Below the pieces are notes generated by a model. That model was not told the origin of the DNA, did no database searches, and worked only from the letters and a program-made list of their open reading frames with translations. Of a DNA stretch of 48,895 bases, positions 35,153 through 42,489 are shown one piece after another. Origin of the DNA: an uncultured Bacteroidota bacterium (GTDB lineage Bacteria; Bacteroidota; Bacteroidia; Bacteroidales; F082). Within the stretch, counting starts at the first letter, position 1. The number at the start of each line of letters is the position of its first letter. Both the position numbers and the translations under genes were made by a program. The stretch lies in NCBI GenBank assembly GCA_900542475.1, contig UQNO01000015.1, forward strand, positions 1-48,895, in the 5' to 3' direction.

Positions 35153-35722
35153 TTACAAATTCTTTGCTGCTTTGCAACTTTTTACAATATTATTGATAAG
35201 TCTTGTGTTTACATCAATTTTGTATGCACTGACTTCAAGAGCTGTAGATGACCAATTCAAAGCTTTTGTAACAGATTTTGCCTCTAGAGGATTCAATCCT
35301 TTAACATCATTTTTAGCGTCTTTAATCTGTTCAACAGCAGCTTTTGCTTCAATGGCGGCTACACCAAGAGCTGCAGCTTGTGCAACATAATCCTCAACCT
35401 TTGCCGAGTATTTTGTAATGACAATTTCACCATCTGCCGTTTCATTAATTTCAGTCTTGAATTGGCTTAAAAGCTCTTCCGAAGAAGCCACAGTTGTCAA
35501 AATACTTGCACTGGCATTGACAACTCCATTTACGCTATTAAGAGATGTGACACCTGGTGTGTCGCCAAGTTTCAGATACTTTTTCTCCATCTTTTGATAG
35601 TCTTTCGAAGCCATTTCCGACTTTAATTGTTGACGTTCGGCTTTAAGCTCTTCCGCTGTTTGTGAAAATGCGGCTGTACCTAACAATACAAATGCTGCAA
35701 TCGCTAATAATACTTTTTTCAT
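35153..35722 (-). CDS. Small secreted helical protein, first gene of CsgG-like operon (189 aa)
   Basis: Exported (signal peptide ending AFS-Q, residue 20). The mature protein is Ala-, Lys- and Glu-rich and mostly helical. A charged start (ELKAERQQLKSEMAS) is followed by two long Ala-rich helices, including YVAQAAALGVAAIEAKAAVE. It could form a coiled bundle. No family recognised. It heads the operon, 11 nt before the CsgG-like start, and follows an unusually long structured leader. Confidence 0.6.
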   Translation of the reverse strand: MKKVLLAIAAFVLLGTAAFSQTAEELKAERQQLKSEMASKDYQKMEKKYLKLGDTPGVTSLNSVNGVVNASASILTTVASSEELLSQFKTEINETADGEIVITKYSAKVEDYVAQAAALGVAAIEAKAAVEQIKDAKNDVKGLNPLEAKSVTKALNWSSTALEVSAYKIDVNTRLINNIVKSCKAAKNL

Positions 35723-36192
35723 TTTTGTTGATTTTTAAAAATTATTCCTACTCTTATGATTTTCGGATTACTCATCCTGTAATTTCAAGTGCTACAGGAG
35801 TCACAAAACCTTTCTTCGAAGAAGTTCCGACTTCGATTTAAATCATATATGGATACATGAAACTTTATTTAAAAGCCTCTTCGCTTAAAAACAATGTATC
35901 TTTTTGACAATTCTATTATCTTGACGTCGAGGCATAAAAATAGCGTGAACTCAATGTTTTCATTCGATATTTTGAGGCTCTGGACTGCCCTATCTATTCA
36001 AATGACGAACAAAGCTCACGCTGAAACACGTGAGCATTATTTCGCTTTGTCCTTGAATAGATAGAATGAAATTGTCCAGATTTCAAAATATCAAGTTACA
36101 GCTAATAATGCCTGTTTATTTATTATCTATGTGTTTTCCTTTTTTTATCTGTTTCTTAATACGATTTGTTTAATTTGACACTGCAAAGATAC
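35723..36192 (-). promoter_or_regulatory. Promoter and long structured leader of the CsgG-like operon
   Basis: A TATCTTTG box (complement of 36184-36191) is the clearest promoter reading into the operon, which would give a leader of about 455 nt. The leader contains a 184-nt inverted repeat (35930-36113) and smaller stems (CCTGTA/TACAGG at about 35776-35798; CTTCTTCGAAGAAG). The first 45 nt from the box match a module at 44094-44138. A second promoter nearer the gene cannot be excluded. Confidence 0.5.
35930..36113. repeat. 184-nt imperfect inverted repeat
   Basis: Nested pairs run inward on both arms: AGGCAT 35930-35935 with 36108-36113; TAGC 35941-35944 with 36101-36104; GATATTTTGA 35966-35975 with 36083-36092; CTGGAC 35980-35985 with 36074-36079; CTATCTATTCAA 35990-36001 with 36053-36064; ACAAAGC 36009-36015 with 36044-36050; GCTCACG 36014-36020 with 36029-36035. 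The ordered, evenly spaced pairing means one long hairpin or cruciform. It is either a MITE or a structured leader RNA. Confidence 0.75.
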
Positions 36193-36306
36193 TCATTTTT
36201 TTATTATACTACCAAGATTTTTCATGTTTTAAATAAAATTATTGAGACTTCTTCATTCCGTTTCGCTCGAAATGACAGGACGACGTTGTCGCCGGCATTA
36301 AGGACT

Positions 36307-36374
36307 TTACAATAACTTCCTCGCCATCCACGCACACGCCTTCGCGTCGGCAAGGGCATTAAGGGCGACGATGA
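36307..36374 (-). pseudogene. C-terminal stub of a DnaQ-like exonuclease
   Basis: On the minus strand this reads IIVALNALADAKACAWMARK then LL and stop, matching the H-x-ALADA-ExC end of DnaQ/exonuclease-type proteins (the invariant His here is Asn). Only about 22 codons remain, fused right after the phosphatase remnant. A leftover of a deletion. Confidence 0.6.
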
Positions 36375-36376
36375 TT

Positions 36377-36788
36377 TTATTCCAATTCTTTTAAAAATCC
36401 AGTGCACCCTTCTGTGATGTCGTTAAAAGTCTTTTCGAAATCGCCGGTGTACCAGGGGTCGGCGACGTCGCGGTGCTTGCCGGCGTGCGACATCATCAGG
36501 GAAATTTTGTTGTCAACATCCTCGCCCAACAATTTCTTCAGATTGTGCAAATTATTCTCATCCATGGCGATGATGTAATCGTGGCATTCGTAGTCGCGGC
36601 GGGTGATTTGGCGGGCTTTGAGGCAGCCGTATTCTATGCCTTTTTGAAACAGAACGTGTTGCGCCGGAGGCTCTTTCAAACTCCTCTGCCCTGCTGGCTT
36701 TCCCGACCATGTCCTTCAAGATATATTCCGCCATCGGACTGCGGCAGATGTTGCCGTGACAGATAAATAATATACGGTGTTTTTTCAT
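36377..36788 (-). pseudogene. Low-molecular-weight protein-tyrosine phosphatase, frameshifted
   Basis: The start encodes MKKHRILFICHGNICRSPMA, with the intact CX5R phosphatase loop. After about residue 37 the frame breaks. The second half, in another frame, gives PPAQHVLFQKGIEYGCLKAR, then CHDYIIAMDENNL and the general-acid block DVADPWYTGDFEKT. About 20 residues between the halves (the usual SAATS...GNP part) are missing, so a deletion that is not a multiple of three is the simplest cause. The total is about 137 codons instead of about 155. Catalytic ends survive but no single product is made. Confidence 0.85.
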
Positions 36789-36803
36789 TTCTACTCTGTG
36801 TTA

Positions 36804-36868
36804 TTAGCCATTAGCTTTTTATCGTCAATTTCTAATGGTTATTGTCTAATCGCTAATGGCTAAAAATT
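36804..36868. repeat. TTAGCCATTAG hairpin
   Basis: TTAGCCATTAGC (36804-36815) pairs perfectly with GCTAATGGCTAA (36852-36863), followed by an A/T-rich run. The same word appears near 5893-5925 after ppdK, so it is another dispersed repeat. Confidence 0.6.
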
Positions 36869-36873
36869 TTTAT

Positions 36874-37203
36874 TACCTTTGCATACGGATTTTTTTAAAA
36901 TCAAGAAATATCGATTTTACTGTTTAATAACAGTTATAATATTGATTCTCAATATCTTAACAAGCAAAATCGGATATAAGACGAGTGTGCCGACATTGTT
37001 GGTTTTTGTTTTTCTTGCCGTGGGCATGCTTTTCGGCGAAAACGGCTTCGGAATCCATTTCGACAACTACGATTTCGTGCAGGTCATCGGTATGGTGGCT
37101 CTCGGCATTATCTTGTCCACAGGCGGCATGGACACACGTTTCGAGAAGGCACGTCCCGTGATTGGTCCCGGAACAGTTCTGGCGACGGCCGGAGTGCTTA
37201 TAG
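36874..37203 (+). pseudogene. Truncated K+/H+ antiporter (NhaP2/CPA1 type) N terminus
   Basis: After a TACCTTTG promoter box, the frame codes LNILTSKIGYKTSVPTLLVF, then LAVGMLFGENGFGIHFDNYD, GMVALGIILSTGGMDTRFEK and ARPVIGPGTVLATAGVL. This is the first three helices of an NhaP2-like antiporter. It stops at a junction near 37203, where sequence from an oppositely oriented gene begins. About 85% of the protein is missing. No ATG precedes the first helix. Confidence 0.75.
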
Positions 37204-37434
37204 TATTTTCCATCAGCAGATTGCAATTTCGGTTGGTTACAATTTGTAACCGACTGGTTGCCCTCTTTTAACAATCTGTGTTTCAACACTTTCCAATAAT
37301 TATTAGAGTTCGGGCTATCCGTCAGTACAGCAACCACATCTACAATGGGAAAACACAATTTTTCTTCTTCATCGTCCCACACTGTGCGAACATTTTTTCT
37401 CTCAAATAATTGAAGTGCCTCTTTTTTTTGTCAT
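37204..37434 (-). pseudogene. Truncated and frameshifted Bro-N domain protein
   Basis: The N terminus of an orphan Bro-N (BRO/antirepressor-like) protein: LFERKNVRTVWDDEEEK, then FPIVDVVAVLTDSPN and QLKMKSSDGKYY-like PKLQSADGKYY. The ATG at 37434 is out of frame with this because an A8 tract (37422-37429) has one base too many; seven would restore it. The 3' part is gone beyond KYY, where antiporter sequence of the opposite strand begins. Confidence 0.75.
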
Positions 37435-37764
37435 AACTAAAATGATTTAAAAGTTTCATTAAAATTTGCTTTAATTCATCATTACAAAATGATACAAAAT
37501 TTCCTAAAAAGCAGCCCTCTTTTTCAAAAAGTTATCAACAATTGTCATCCCGATTTTTCGATTATAGTTACCTATTTAAAAATATTTCAAAAAACATCTT
37601 ATCCCTATTAAAAAAATGTGTATTTTTGCAATCCATTTTAGAGCCTTATTCCGAAATTGGTTTTTGTAATTGAAAATCAATGACTTGAAATGGAAAAATA
37701 AAGTTTAACAATCCTCGATTGCCTAATTCGGAAGAGCTGTCGGGTACAATTTTAAGTAAAAATA
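37272..37764. other. Spacer before rpsA
   Basis: The first part is the Bro-N remnant (to 37434). The rest is AT-rich without a gene, ending in the rpsA promoter (TATTTTTG at 37621) and leader. Confidence 0.55.
37621..37764 (+). promoter_or_regulatory. rpsA promoter and leader
   Basis: The -7 box TATTTTTG (37621-37628) gives a leader of about 130 nt. CCGAAATT (37651-37658) can pair with AATTCGG (37725-37731), closing a loop of about 65 nt ahead of the start. S1 autoregulates through its own leader in other bacteria, so a similar role is possible here. Confidence 0.5.
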
Positions 37765-39642
37765 ATGAGCGAATTAGAAAACACCGTCAACGAAGAAATC
37801 CAGAACGTTGAACAGCCACAGGCTGAGGTGAAGAACGAAACCAAAAAGACAAAACCAGTTCCGGCAGACGATTTCGACTGGAGCAGCGACGCCAAGAAGC
37901 ACGACAGCTACAAGGCAGAAGACCGCGCACGCATGGAAGCCATGTACGAGAAGACCATGAGCCAGATCGGCGACCACGAAGTCATCGAAGGAACAGTTGT
38001 CGCCAAGACTTCACGCGAAGTCGTAGTCAACATCGGATTCAAGTCAGATGGTGTTATTCCGATTTCAGAATTCCGTCACAACCCTGACCTTAAGGTTGGT
38101 GACAAAATCGAGGTTTACGTTGAGAATCAGGAAGGTGTCAACGGTCAGCTCGTCCTTTCACACAAGAAGGCCCGCCTTCTCAAGTCGTGGGATCGCGTCA
38201 ACGAGGCTTACGACAACCAGGAAATTGTCCGCGGTTTCGTCAAGAGCCGTACAAAAGGCGGCTTGATTGTCGATGTATTCGGCATCGAGGCATTCTTGCC
38301 AGGTTCACAGATTGATGTCAAACCTATACGCGACTACGATGTATTCGTCAACAGCACTATGGAGTTCAAGGTTGTCAAAATCAACCAGGAGTACAAGAAC
38401 GTTGTTGTTTCACACAAAGCACTTATCGAAGACGAGATCGAGCAGCAGAAGAGCGAAATCATCAGCAAGCTTGAAAAAGGCCAGGTGCTTGAGGGCGTTG
38501 TCAAGAACATCACCAACTACGGCGTGTTCATCGACCTCGGCGGTGTTGACGGTCTTATCCACATCACCGACCTCTCATGGGGCCGCATCAACGATCCTAA
38601 AGAAATCGTGCAACTCTACCAGCAGATCAAGGTTGTCATCCTTGACTTCGACGACAGCAAGAAACGTATCGCCCTCGGTCTCAAGCAGCTCACCCCACAT
38701 CCATGGGACGCTCTTGATCCGAACCTCAAAGTCGGCGATGTCGTCAAGGGCAAAGTCGTTGTCCTCGCCGACTACGGCGCGTTCATCGAGATTGCTCCAG
38801 GCGTTGAAGGTTTGATCCATGTTTCAGAAATGTCATGGTCACAGCATCTCCGCACAGCCCAGGACTTCCTGAAGATTGGCGACGAAGTGGAAGCCAAGGT
38901 GCTCACTCTCGACCGCGAAGAGCGCAAGATGAGCCTCGGCATGAAGCAGCTCGTCCCGGATCCATGGGAGAACATCCAGGAGCGTTATCCAAAGGGTTCG
39001 AAACACACCGCCACAGTGCGCAACTTCACCAACTTCGGCATCTTTGTCGAACTTGAAGAAGGCGTTGACGGCATGATTCACATTTCAGACCTCAGCTGGT
39101 CGAAGAAGATCAAACACCCTGCGGAGTTCACCAAGATTGGCGACAAGATTGACGTTGTCGTTCTCGATGTTGACCAAGAGATTCGCCGCTTGAGCCTCGG
39201 CCACAAGCAGCTTGAAGAGAACCCTTGGGATGTGTTCGAAAGCATCTTCACGGTTGGTTCAATCCAGCAAGGCACGATCATCAGCACAAGCGACAAAGGC
39301 GTCGTGGTGTCATTGCCATACGGCGTTGAAGGCTTCTGCCCGAACCGTCATCTGAAGAAAGAAGACGGCACAACAGCCAAGGCTGACGAGACATTGGATT
39401 TCAAGGTCATCGAGTTCTCGAAAGAAAACAAGAAGATCATCTTGTCTCACTCACGTATTTGGGAAGACAAACAAAATGCCGCCACAGAAGCCGAATCAGC
39501 TGAAAAAGAGAAAGCCGCAAAGAACACCAAGCGCGCCGTGAAGCAAATCAACGACAACGTTGAGCGCACAACTCTCGGCGACCTCGATGTCCTCGCCGCT
39601 TTGAAAGAAAACCTCGAGAAAGAGGAAAAAGGCGGAAAATAA
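37765..39642 (+). CDS. rpsA: 30S ribosomal protein S1 (625 aa)
   Basis: RNA-binding ribosomal protein that brings mRNA to the 30S subunit. In this phylum, where Shine-Dalgarno sites are rare, it should be especially important. An acidic N-terminal extension (1-70) is followed by six S1 domains. Repeats such as ITNYGVFIDLGGVDGLIHIT, VLADYGAFIEIAPGVEGLIH and NFTNFGIFVELEEGVDGMIH mark domains 3-5. A Lys/Glu tail closes the chain. The long form is normal for Bacteroidota. Codon use is GC-rich and strongly biased, as for a highly expressed gene. A perfect palindromic terminator follows. Confidence 0.97.
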   Translation: MSELENTVNEEIQNVEQPQAEVKNETKKTKPVPADDFDWSSDAKKHDSYKAEDRARMEAMYEKTMSQIGDHEVIEGTVVAKTSREVVVNIGFKSDGVIPISEFRHNPDLKVGDKIEVYVENQEGVNGQLVLSHKKARLLKSWDRVNEAYDNQEIVRGFVKSRTKGGLIVDVFGIEAFLPGSQIDVKPIRDYDVFVNSTMEFKVVKINQEYKNVVVSHKALIEDEIEQQKSEIISKLEKGQVLEGVVKNITNYGVFIDLGGVDGLIHITDLSWGRINDPKEIVQLYQQIKVVILDFDDSKKRIALGLKQLTPHPWDALDPNLKVGDVVKGKVVVLADYGAFIEIAPGVEGLIHVSEMSWSQHLRTAQDFLKIGDEVEAKVLTLDREERKMSLGMKQLVPDPWENIQERYPKGSKHTATVRNFTNFGIFVELEEGVDGMIHISDLSWSKKIKHPAEFTKIGDKIDVVVLDVDQEIRRLSLGHKQLEENPWDVFESIFTVGSIQQGTIISTSDKGVVVSLPYGVEGFCPNRHLKKEDGTTAKADETLDFKVIEFSKENKKIILSHSRIWEDKQNAATEAESAEKEKAAKNTKRAVKQINDNVERTTLGDLDVLAALKENLEKEEKGGK

Positions 39643-39674
39643 TCGAAATCGATAAATCGATTCAATGCAATTTT

Positions 39675-39710
39675 GTAGAGACGCGCCATGGCGCGTCTCT
39701 ATATTTTTTA
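39675..39710 (+). terminator. Terminator of rpsA (TAGAG hairpin family)
   Basis: 39676-39701 is a perfect 26-nt palindrome (TAGAGACGCGCC ATGGCG...), followed by a T-rich run. Confidence 0.85.
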
Positions 39711-39718
39711 TATATTTG
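39711..39718 (+). promoter_or_regulatory. -7 box of the small GNAT gene
   Basis: TATATTTG begins inside the terminator's T-rich tail and lies 16 nt before the ATG, so the leader is about 12 nt. Confidence 0.65.
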
Positions 39719-39734
39719 CAGAAAAATTCTCATT

Positions 39735-40019
39735 ATGGAAATCACTCACAAAAACAATTCTAAAGACGGCTTTTTCATCGCCGAGGAAAACGGCAAACGG
39801 ATAGGCTACATTTCCTACGAATGGATTAACGAGTCCGTTTTTGCCATCATGCACACCGTTGTTGAGCCGGCGTTTCAAGGCAAAGGCATCGCCAAGGCAC
39901 TGTTTGACGCCGCCGTCGCTTACGCCAGAGAAGACGGTCTCCGTATCCATGCCGTTTGCTCTTACGTCGTCAGACAGTTCGAAAAACCGGAATATGATGA
40001 CGTGAACAGCAGAAAGTAA
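39735..40019 (+). CDS. Small GNAT-family acetyltransferase, YjdJ-like (94 aa)
   Basis: Minimal GNAT domain of the short N-acetyltransferase type. GKRIGYISYEWI strand, then HTVVEPAFQGKGIAKALFDA with the Q-G-x-G-x-A acetyl-CoA loop, and the final CSYVVRQFEKPEY as in the YjdJ/Gtn family. Its substrate is unknown. The gene has its own promoter and no partner; downstream is the decayed stretch with element copy B. Confidence 0.88.
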   Translation: MEITHKNNSKDGFFIAEENGKRIGYISYEWINESVFAIMHTVVEPAFQGKGIAKALFDAAVAYAREDGLRIHAVCSYVVRQFEKPEYDDVNSRK

Positions 40020-40074
40020 AGCTGTCGATGTGCAAACGCATAAGTTAGCGCACAAATGCAATTCCAAAACCATA

Positions 40075-40197
40075 TCAAGTGGTGTCTGTATTTTAGGGCT
40101 AAAACATTCAGAAAAAAGACAGGTGGCATCGGCTATGTCGAGAAACCCGCCACCTTTTTTTTACCTGTCACCAACTATTTTGGGCAATATCACCAAA
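40075..40197 (+). repeat. Duplicated noncoding element, copy B
   Basis: Matches copy A (32301-32430) at both ends and keeps a central hairpin: AGGTGGC (40121-40127) pairs with GCCACCT (40149-40155), followed by T8. The stem bases differ from copy A while pairing is kept. Confidence 0.6.
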
Positions 40198-40408
40198 GTT
40201 TGTCAAACTAATTTGGTTCATAAGATAAACGGAGTGGCTTTCAGTCGCTCTGTTTCTTTTTGTCGGGATTATAATTAAGTGCCTCTGTTAACGACTTGTC
40301 AAAGCCGCTTTGCTTTCAGCCTTGATATAAGTTGTTTTACCAAGTTTCTTTACGGATTTTATATAGCCTAAAATGTTTGCGCTGTTGTTCTGCAGCTTCT
40401 TTTAATAT

Positions 40409-40555
40409 TTAGCATTCATTCGCCTTGTCAACCTTTGATTCTATCCATGTTTTAGCCGTGCATCCAAACATGATAATGTTTAACATGTCAGCCTCGCTTG
40501 CATAAATCCAATCGTTTTTAATTCTATATCCTTGTGGTCTCAATAATGAGTACAT
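40409..40555 (-). pseudogene. KilA-N domain protein remnant (48 codons)
   Basis: Encodes IKNDWIYASEADMLNIIMFG then CTAKTWIESK. This matches the segment (YAEEADLLNVALFGCTAKMW) that follows the KilA-N domain in Bacteroidota KilA-N proteins. Both the DNA-binding N terminus and the C-terminal part are missing. A TATCTTTG box on the same strand upstream (40649-40656) may be its former promoter. Confidence 0.6.
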
Positions 40556-40726
40556 TATAGCATTTACGCTGCAAAAACACGAACCATTTTACACATACAA
40601 ACAAGTTTTGTGTACAAAATATATAGTCACCTAATCTTTTTATCGTTGCAAAGATAGTCGTTTTTTGAAAAAACAAAATCAAGAATAAAATTTTGCAAAG
40701 CCTTTTGTTGAAGTTGATTTTTCGTT

Positions 40727-40734
40727 TATCTTTG
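40727..40734 (+). promoter_or_regulatory. -7 box of the fucosidase gene
   Basis: TATCTTTG, with TTTG at 40704-40707 as -33 element (19-nt spacing). The ATG is 14 nt further on, leaving a leader of about 10 nt. Confidence 0.7.
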
Positions 40735-40748
40735 CAAAAAAATTCATC

Positions 40749-42269
40749 ATGAAAAACCCCGTCCCATCAATCCTCATAATTCTATCGTTATTCTTTGTTT
40801 CTTGCAATGATAACGTTATGGAGACGCAAAATTTTGCGCCCATACAGCAAACCGAAACCGCTTTACAATCATTCCGCAACGACCATTTCGGCATGTTTAT
40901 TCATTTCGGCGTGTATTCGAAATTAGGTGGGGTTTGGAAAGGAGAGAAAATTCCTTATTACGCCGAGCAGATAATGAATCATGCGAGGATTACGATTCCG
41001 GAATACGAAGCGGTGGCTCGCGACTTCAACCCCGCCGATTTCAACGCCGACGAGATCGTGCTTCTCGCCAAAAACACCGGCATGAAATATATCGTTTTCA
41101 CCACGAAACATCACGACGGGTTCTGCATGTTCGACACACAAACCACTGATTATGACATCGTTGACTTCACTCCTTACGGCAAAGACATCGTCAAACAGCT
41201 CGCCGACGCCTGCCATCGTCATGGCATGAAACTCGGTTTCTATTACTCCCTCCCCGACTGGCACTACCCTTACGGCATTCCGCGTCTCGAACCAGATTCA
41301 ACCACTAATTGCACTGAATATGTCAACCAAGTATATTCCCCTCTGGAGATAATTACGCCCGAACTTGAAGATTATATCGTGACACAATTAACAGAACTGC
41401 TTACAAATTATGGTGAAATCCACACTATTTGGTTCGACATGGGACTTGTCAAGCCCGAGCAGAGCCGTCGTTTCCGCAATACAGTGAAAAACATTCAGCC
41501 TCAATGCCTTATCAACGGCAGAATCATGAACAACATGGGCGATTACATGACGCTGCCCGACAACGGAGATGTTTCATTGTACGGCGATATGTATTGGGAC
41601 AACCCTGCGTCACTTTACAACACTTGGGGCTACAAATCGTGGATTGAACGCCCCGGACTTGAGCAACAGATTGAGATTCAGACTCAACGCCTGCTGAAAA
41701 CCGTCAGCAACGGCGGTGTCTTTCTGCTCAACATCGGACCCGATGGCACTGGCAAAATCATTGATTATGAAAAAAATATTCTAAACGGCATCGGCGATTT
41801 CTTAAAAGAAAACCCTGACACATTAAATCGAATATCTTCTTTAACGACCAATACCGGCAATGGTTCAACGGAAAAAATTATTGAATCTTCTAATTGCAAC
41901 GATATAATTTTATCCTGTATAGACAAGGAATGCGTTGTCCATGCCGCCATAGACGGCACCGGCTACATGAGCGTGCAAATGAACTCATGGCTCTCGTGGC
42001 AGGTAGAAGCCCCGGAACCTGCCAATTACGACGTTTTCATTGTCTATCTACCGGAAAACGATGCGAAAGAATATGTTTTAAGATGTAACGGTAGCGAATA
42101 TCAGCAAATACTTCCAGGCATCGACCGCATGATTCAGACATCTTATTTTGGTGTCTTGCATATCAATAAAGGTCATAATGAAATCATATTCGACCAAGCC
42201 GACAGATGCAATCCTTTAGACCCAATCGGACTACAGTTGCAGCATATTATATTACGCAAACATAGATAA
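40749..42269 (+). CDS. Alpha-L-fucosidase lipoprotein, GH29 (506 aa)
   Basis: Surface or periplasmic glycosidase that removes fucose from glycans such as mucin or milk oligosaccharides. The signal ends with lipobox FFVSC (Cys19). The GH29 barrel shows FGMFIHFGVYSKLGG, FTTKHHDGFCMF, and the nucleophile Asp230 in HTIWFDMG. NGGVFLLNIGPDGTG closes the catalytic domain near residue 330. A C-terminal beta domain follows. The acid/base residue cannot be fixed by eye, as is common in GH29. There are no SusC/SusD genes alongside, so it is not in a classical polysaccharide locus. Confidence 0.92.
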   Translation: MKNPVPSILIILSLFFVSCNDNVMETQNFAPIQQTETALQSFRNDHFGMFIHFGVYSKLGGVWKGEKIPYYAEQIMNHARITIPEYEAVARDFNPADFNADEIVLLAKNTGMKYIVFTTKHHDGFCMFDTQTTDYDIVDFTPYGKDIVKQLADACHRHGMKLGFYYSLPDWHYPYGIPRLEPDSTTNCTEYVNQVYSPLEIITPELEDYIVTQLTELLTNYGEIHTIWFDMGLVKPEQSRRFRNTVKNIQPQCLINGRIMNNMGDYMTLPDNGDVSLYGDMYWDNPASLYNTWGYKSWIERPGLEQQIEIQTQRLLKTVSNGGVFLLNIGPDGTGKIIDYEKNILNGIGDFLKENPDTLNRISSLTTNTGNGSTEKIIESSNCNDIILSCIDKECVVHAAIDGTGYMSVQMNSWLSWQVEAPEPANYDVFIVYLPENDAKEYVLRCNGSEYQQILPGIDRMIQTSYFGVLHINKGHNEIIFDQADRCNPLDPIGLQLQHIILRKHR

Positions 42270-42436
42270 CACCATTCGTTGATTTTGCAAATCATCTCGC
42301 TCGCTTTTTTCTTCTCGGCGAGTGCGTCTTCAAGTGCCGCAAGCATTATGTAACTGCATGAATCAGTATAAAATCCTGACGAGACATTGATATTTCTTGG
42401 GTTGGATCCGCATTGTCGATATTTTTTCAAAAAAAA

Positions 42437-42468
42437 TTTGTTTGATACAAAAAGTTTCCATAACTTTG
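42437..42468 (+). promoter_or_regulatory. Promoter of the DUF4301 gene
   Basis: Two TTTG words (42437-42440 and 42441-42444) precede TAACTTTG (42461-42468) with 20- and 16-nt spacing. The start codon is 21 nt past the box. Confidence 0.65.
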
Positions 42469-42489
42469 TATGAATTAAATTTTGTGATT

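Larger units (their letters stand above)
40020..40748. other. Decayed spacer of 729 nt
   Basis: Holds element copy B (40075-40197), a KilA-N-like remnant (40409-40555) and, between them on the minus strand, short open pieces such as GFDKSLTEALNYNPDKKKQS (about 40241-40306) that look like tails of lost genes. The right end carries two promoters: TATCTTTG leftward (complement of 40649-40656) toward the KilA-N remnant, and TATCTTTG rightward (40727-40734) for the fucosidase. Confidence 0.6.

Noticed and set aside
40030..40278. Plus-strand 82-codon frame over element copy B
   Set aside because: It runs through the hairpin and T tract, has no family resemblance, and its counterpart in copy A is not open.
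42173..42430. Minus-strand frame of 85 codons overlapping the fucosidase end, with a plausible helix MLAALEDALAEKKKA
   Set aside because: About 100 nt lie antisense inside the fucosidase gene, where the translation is Cys-rich and implausible. The upstream part could be a gene tail, but nothing identifies it.
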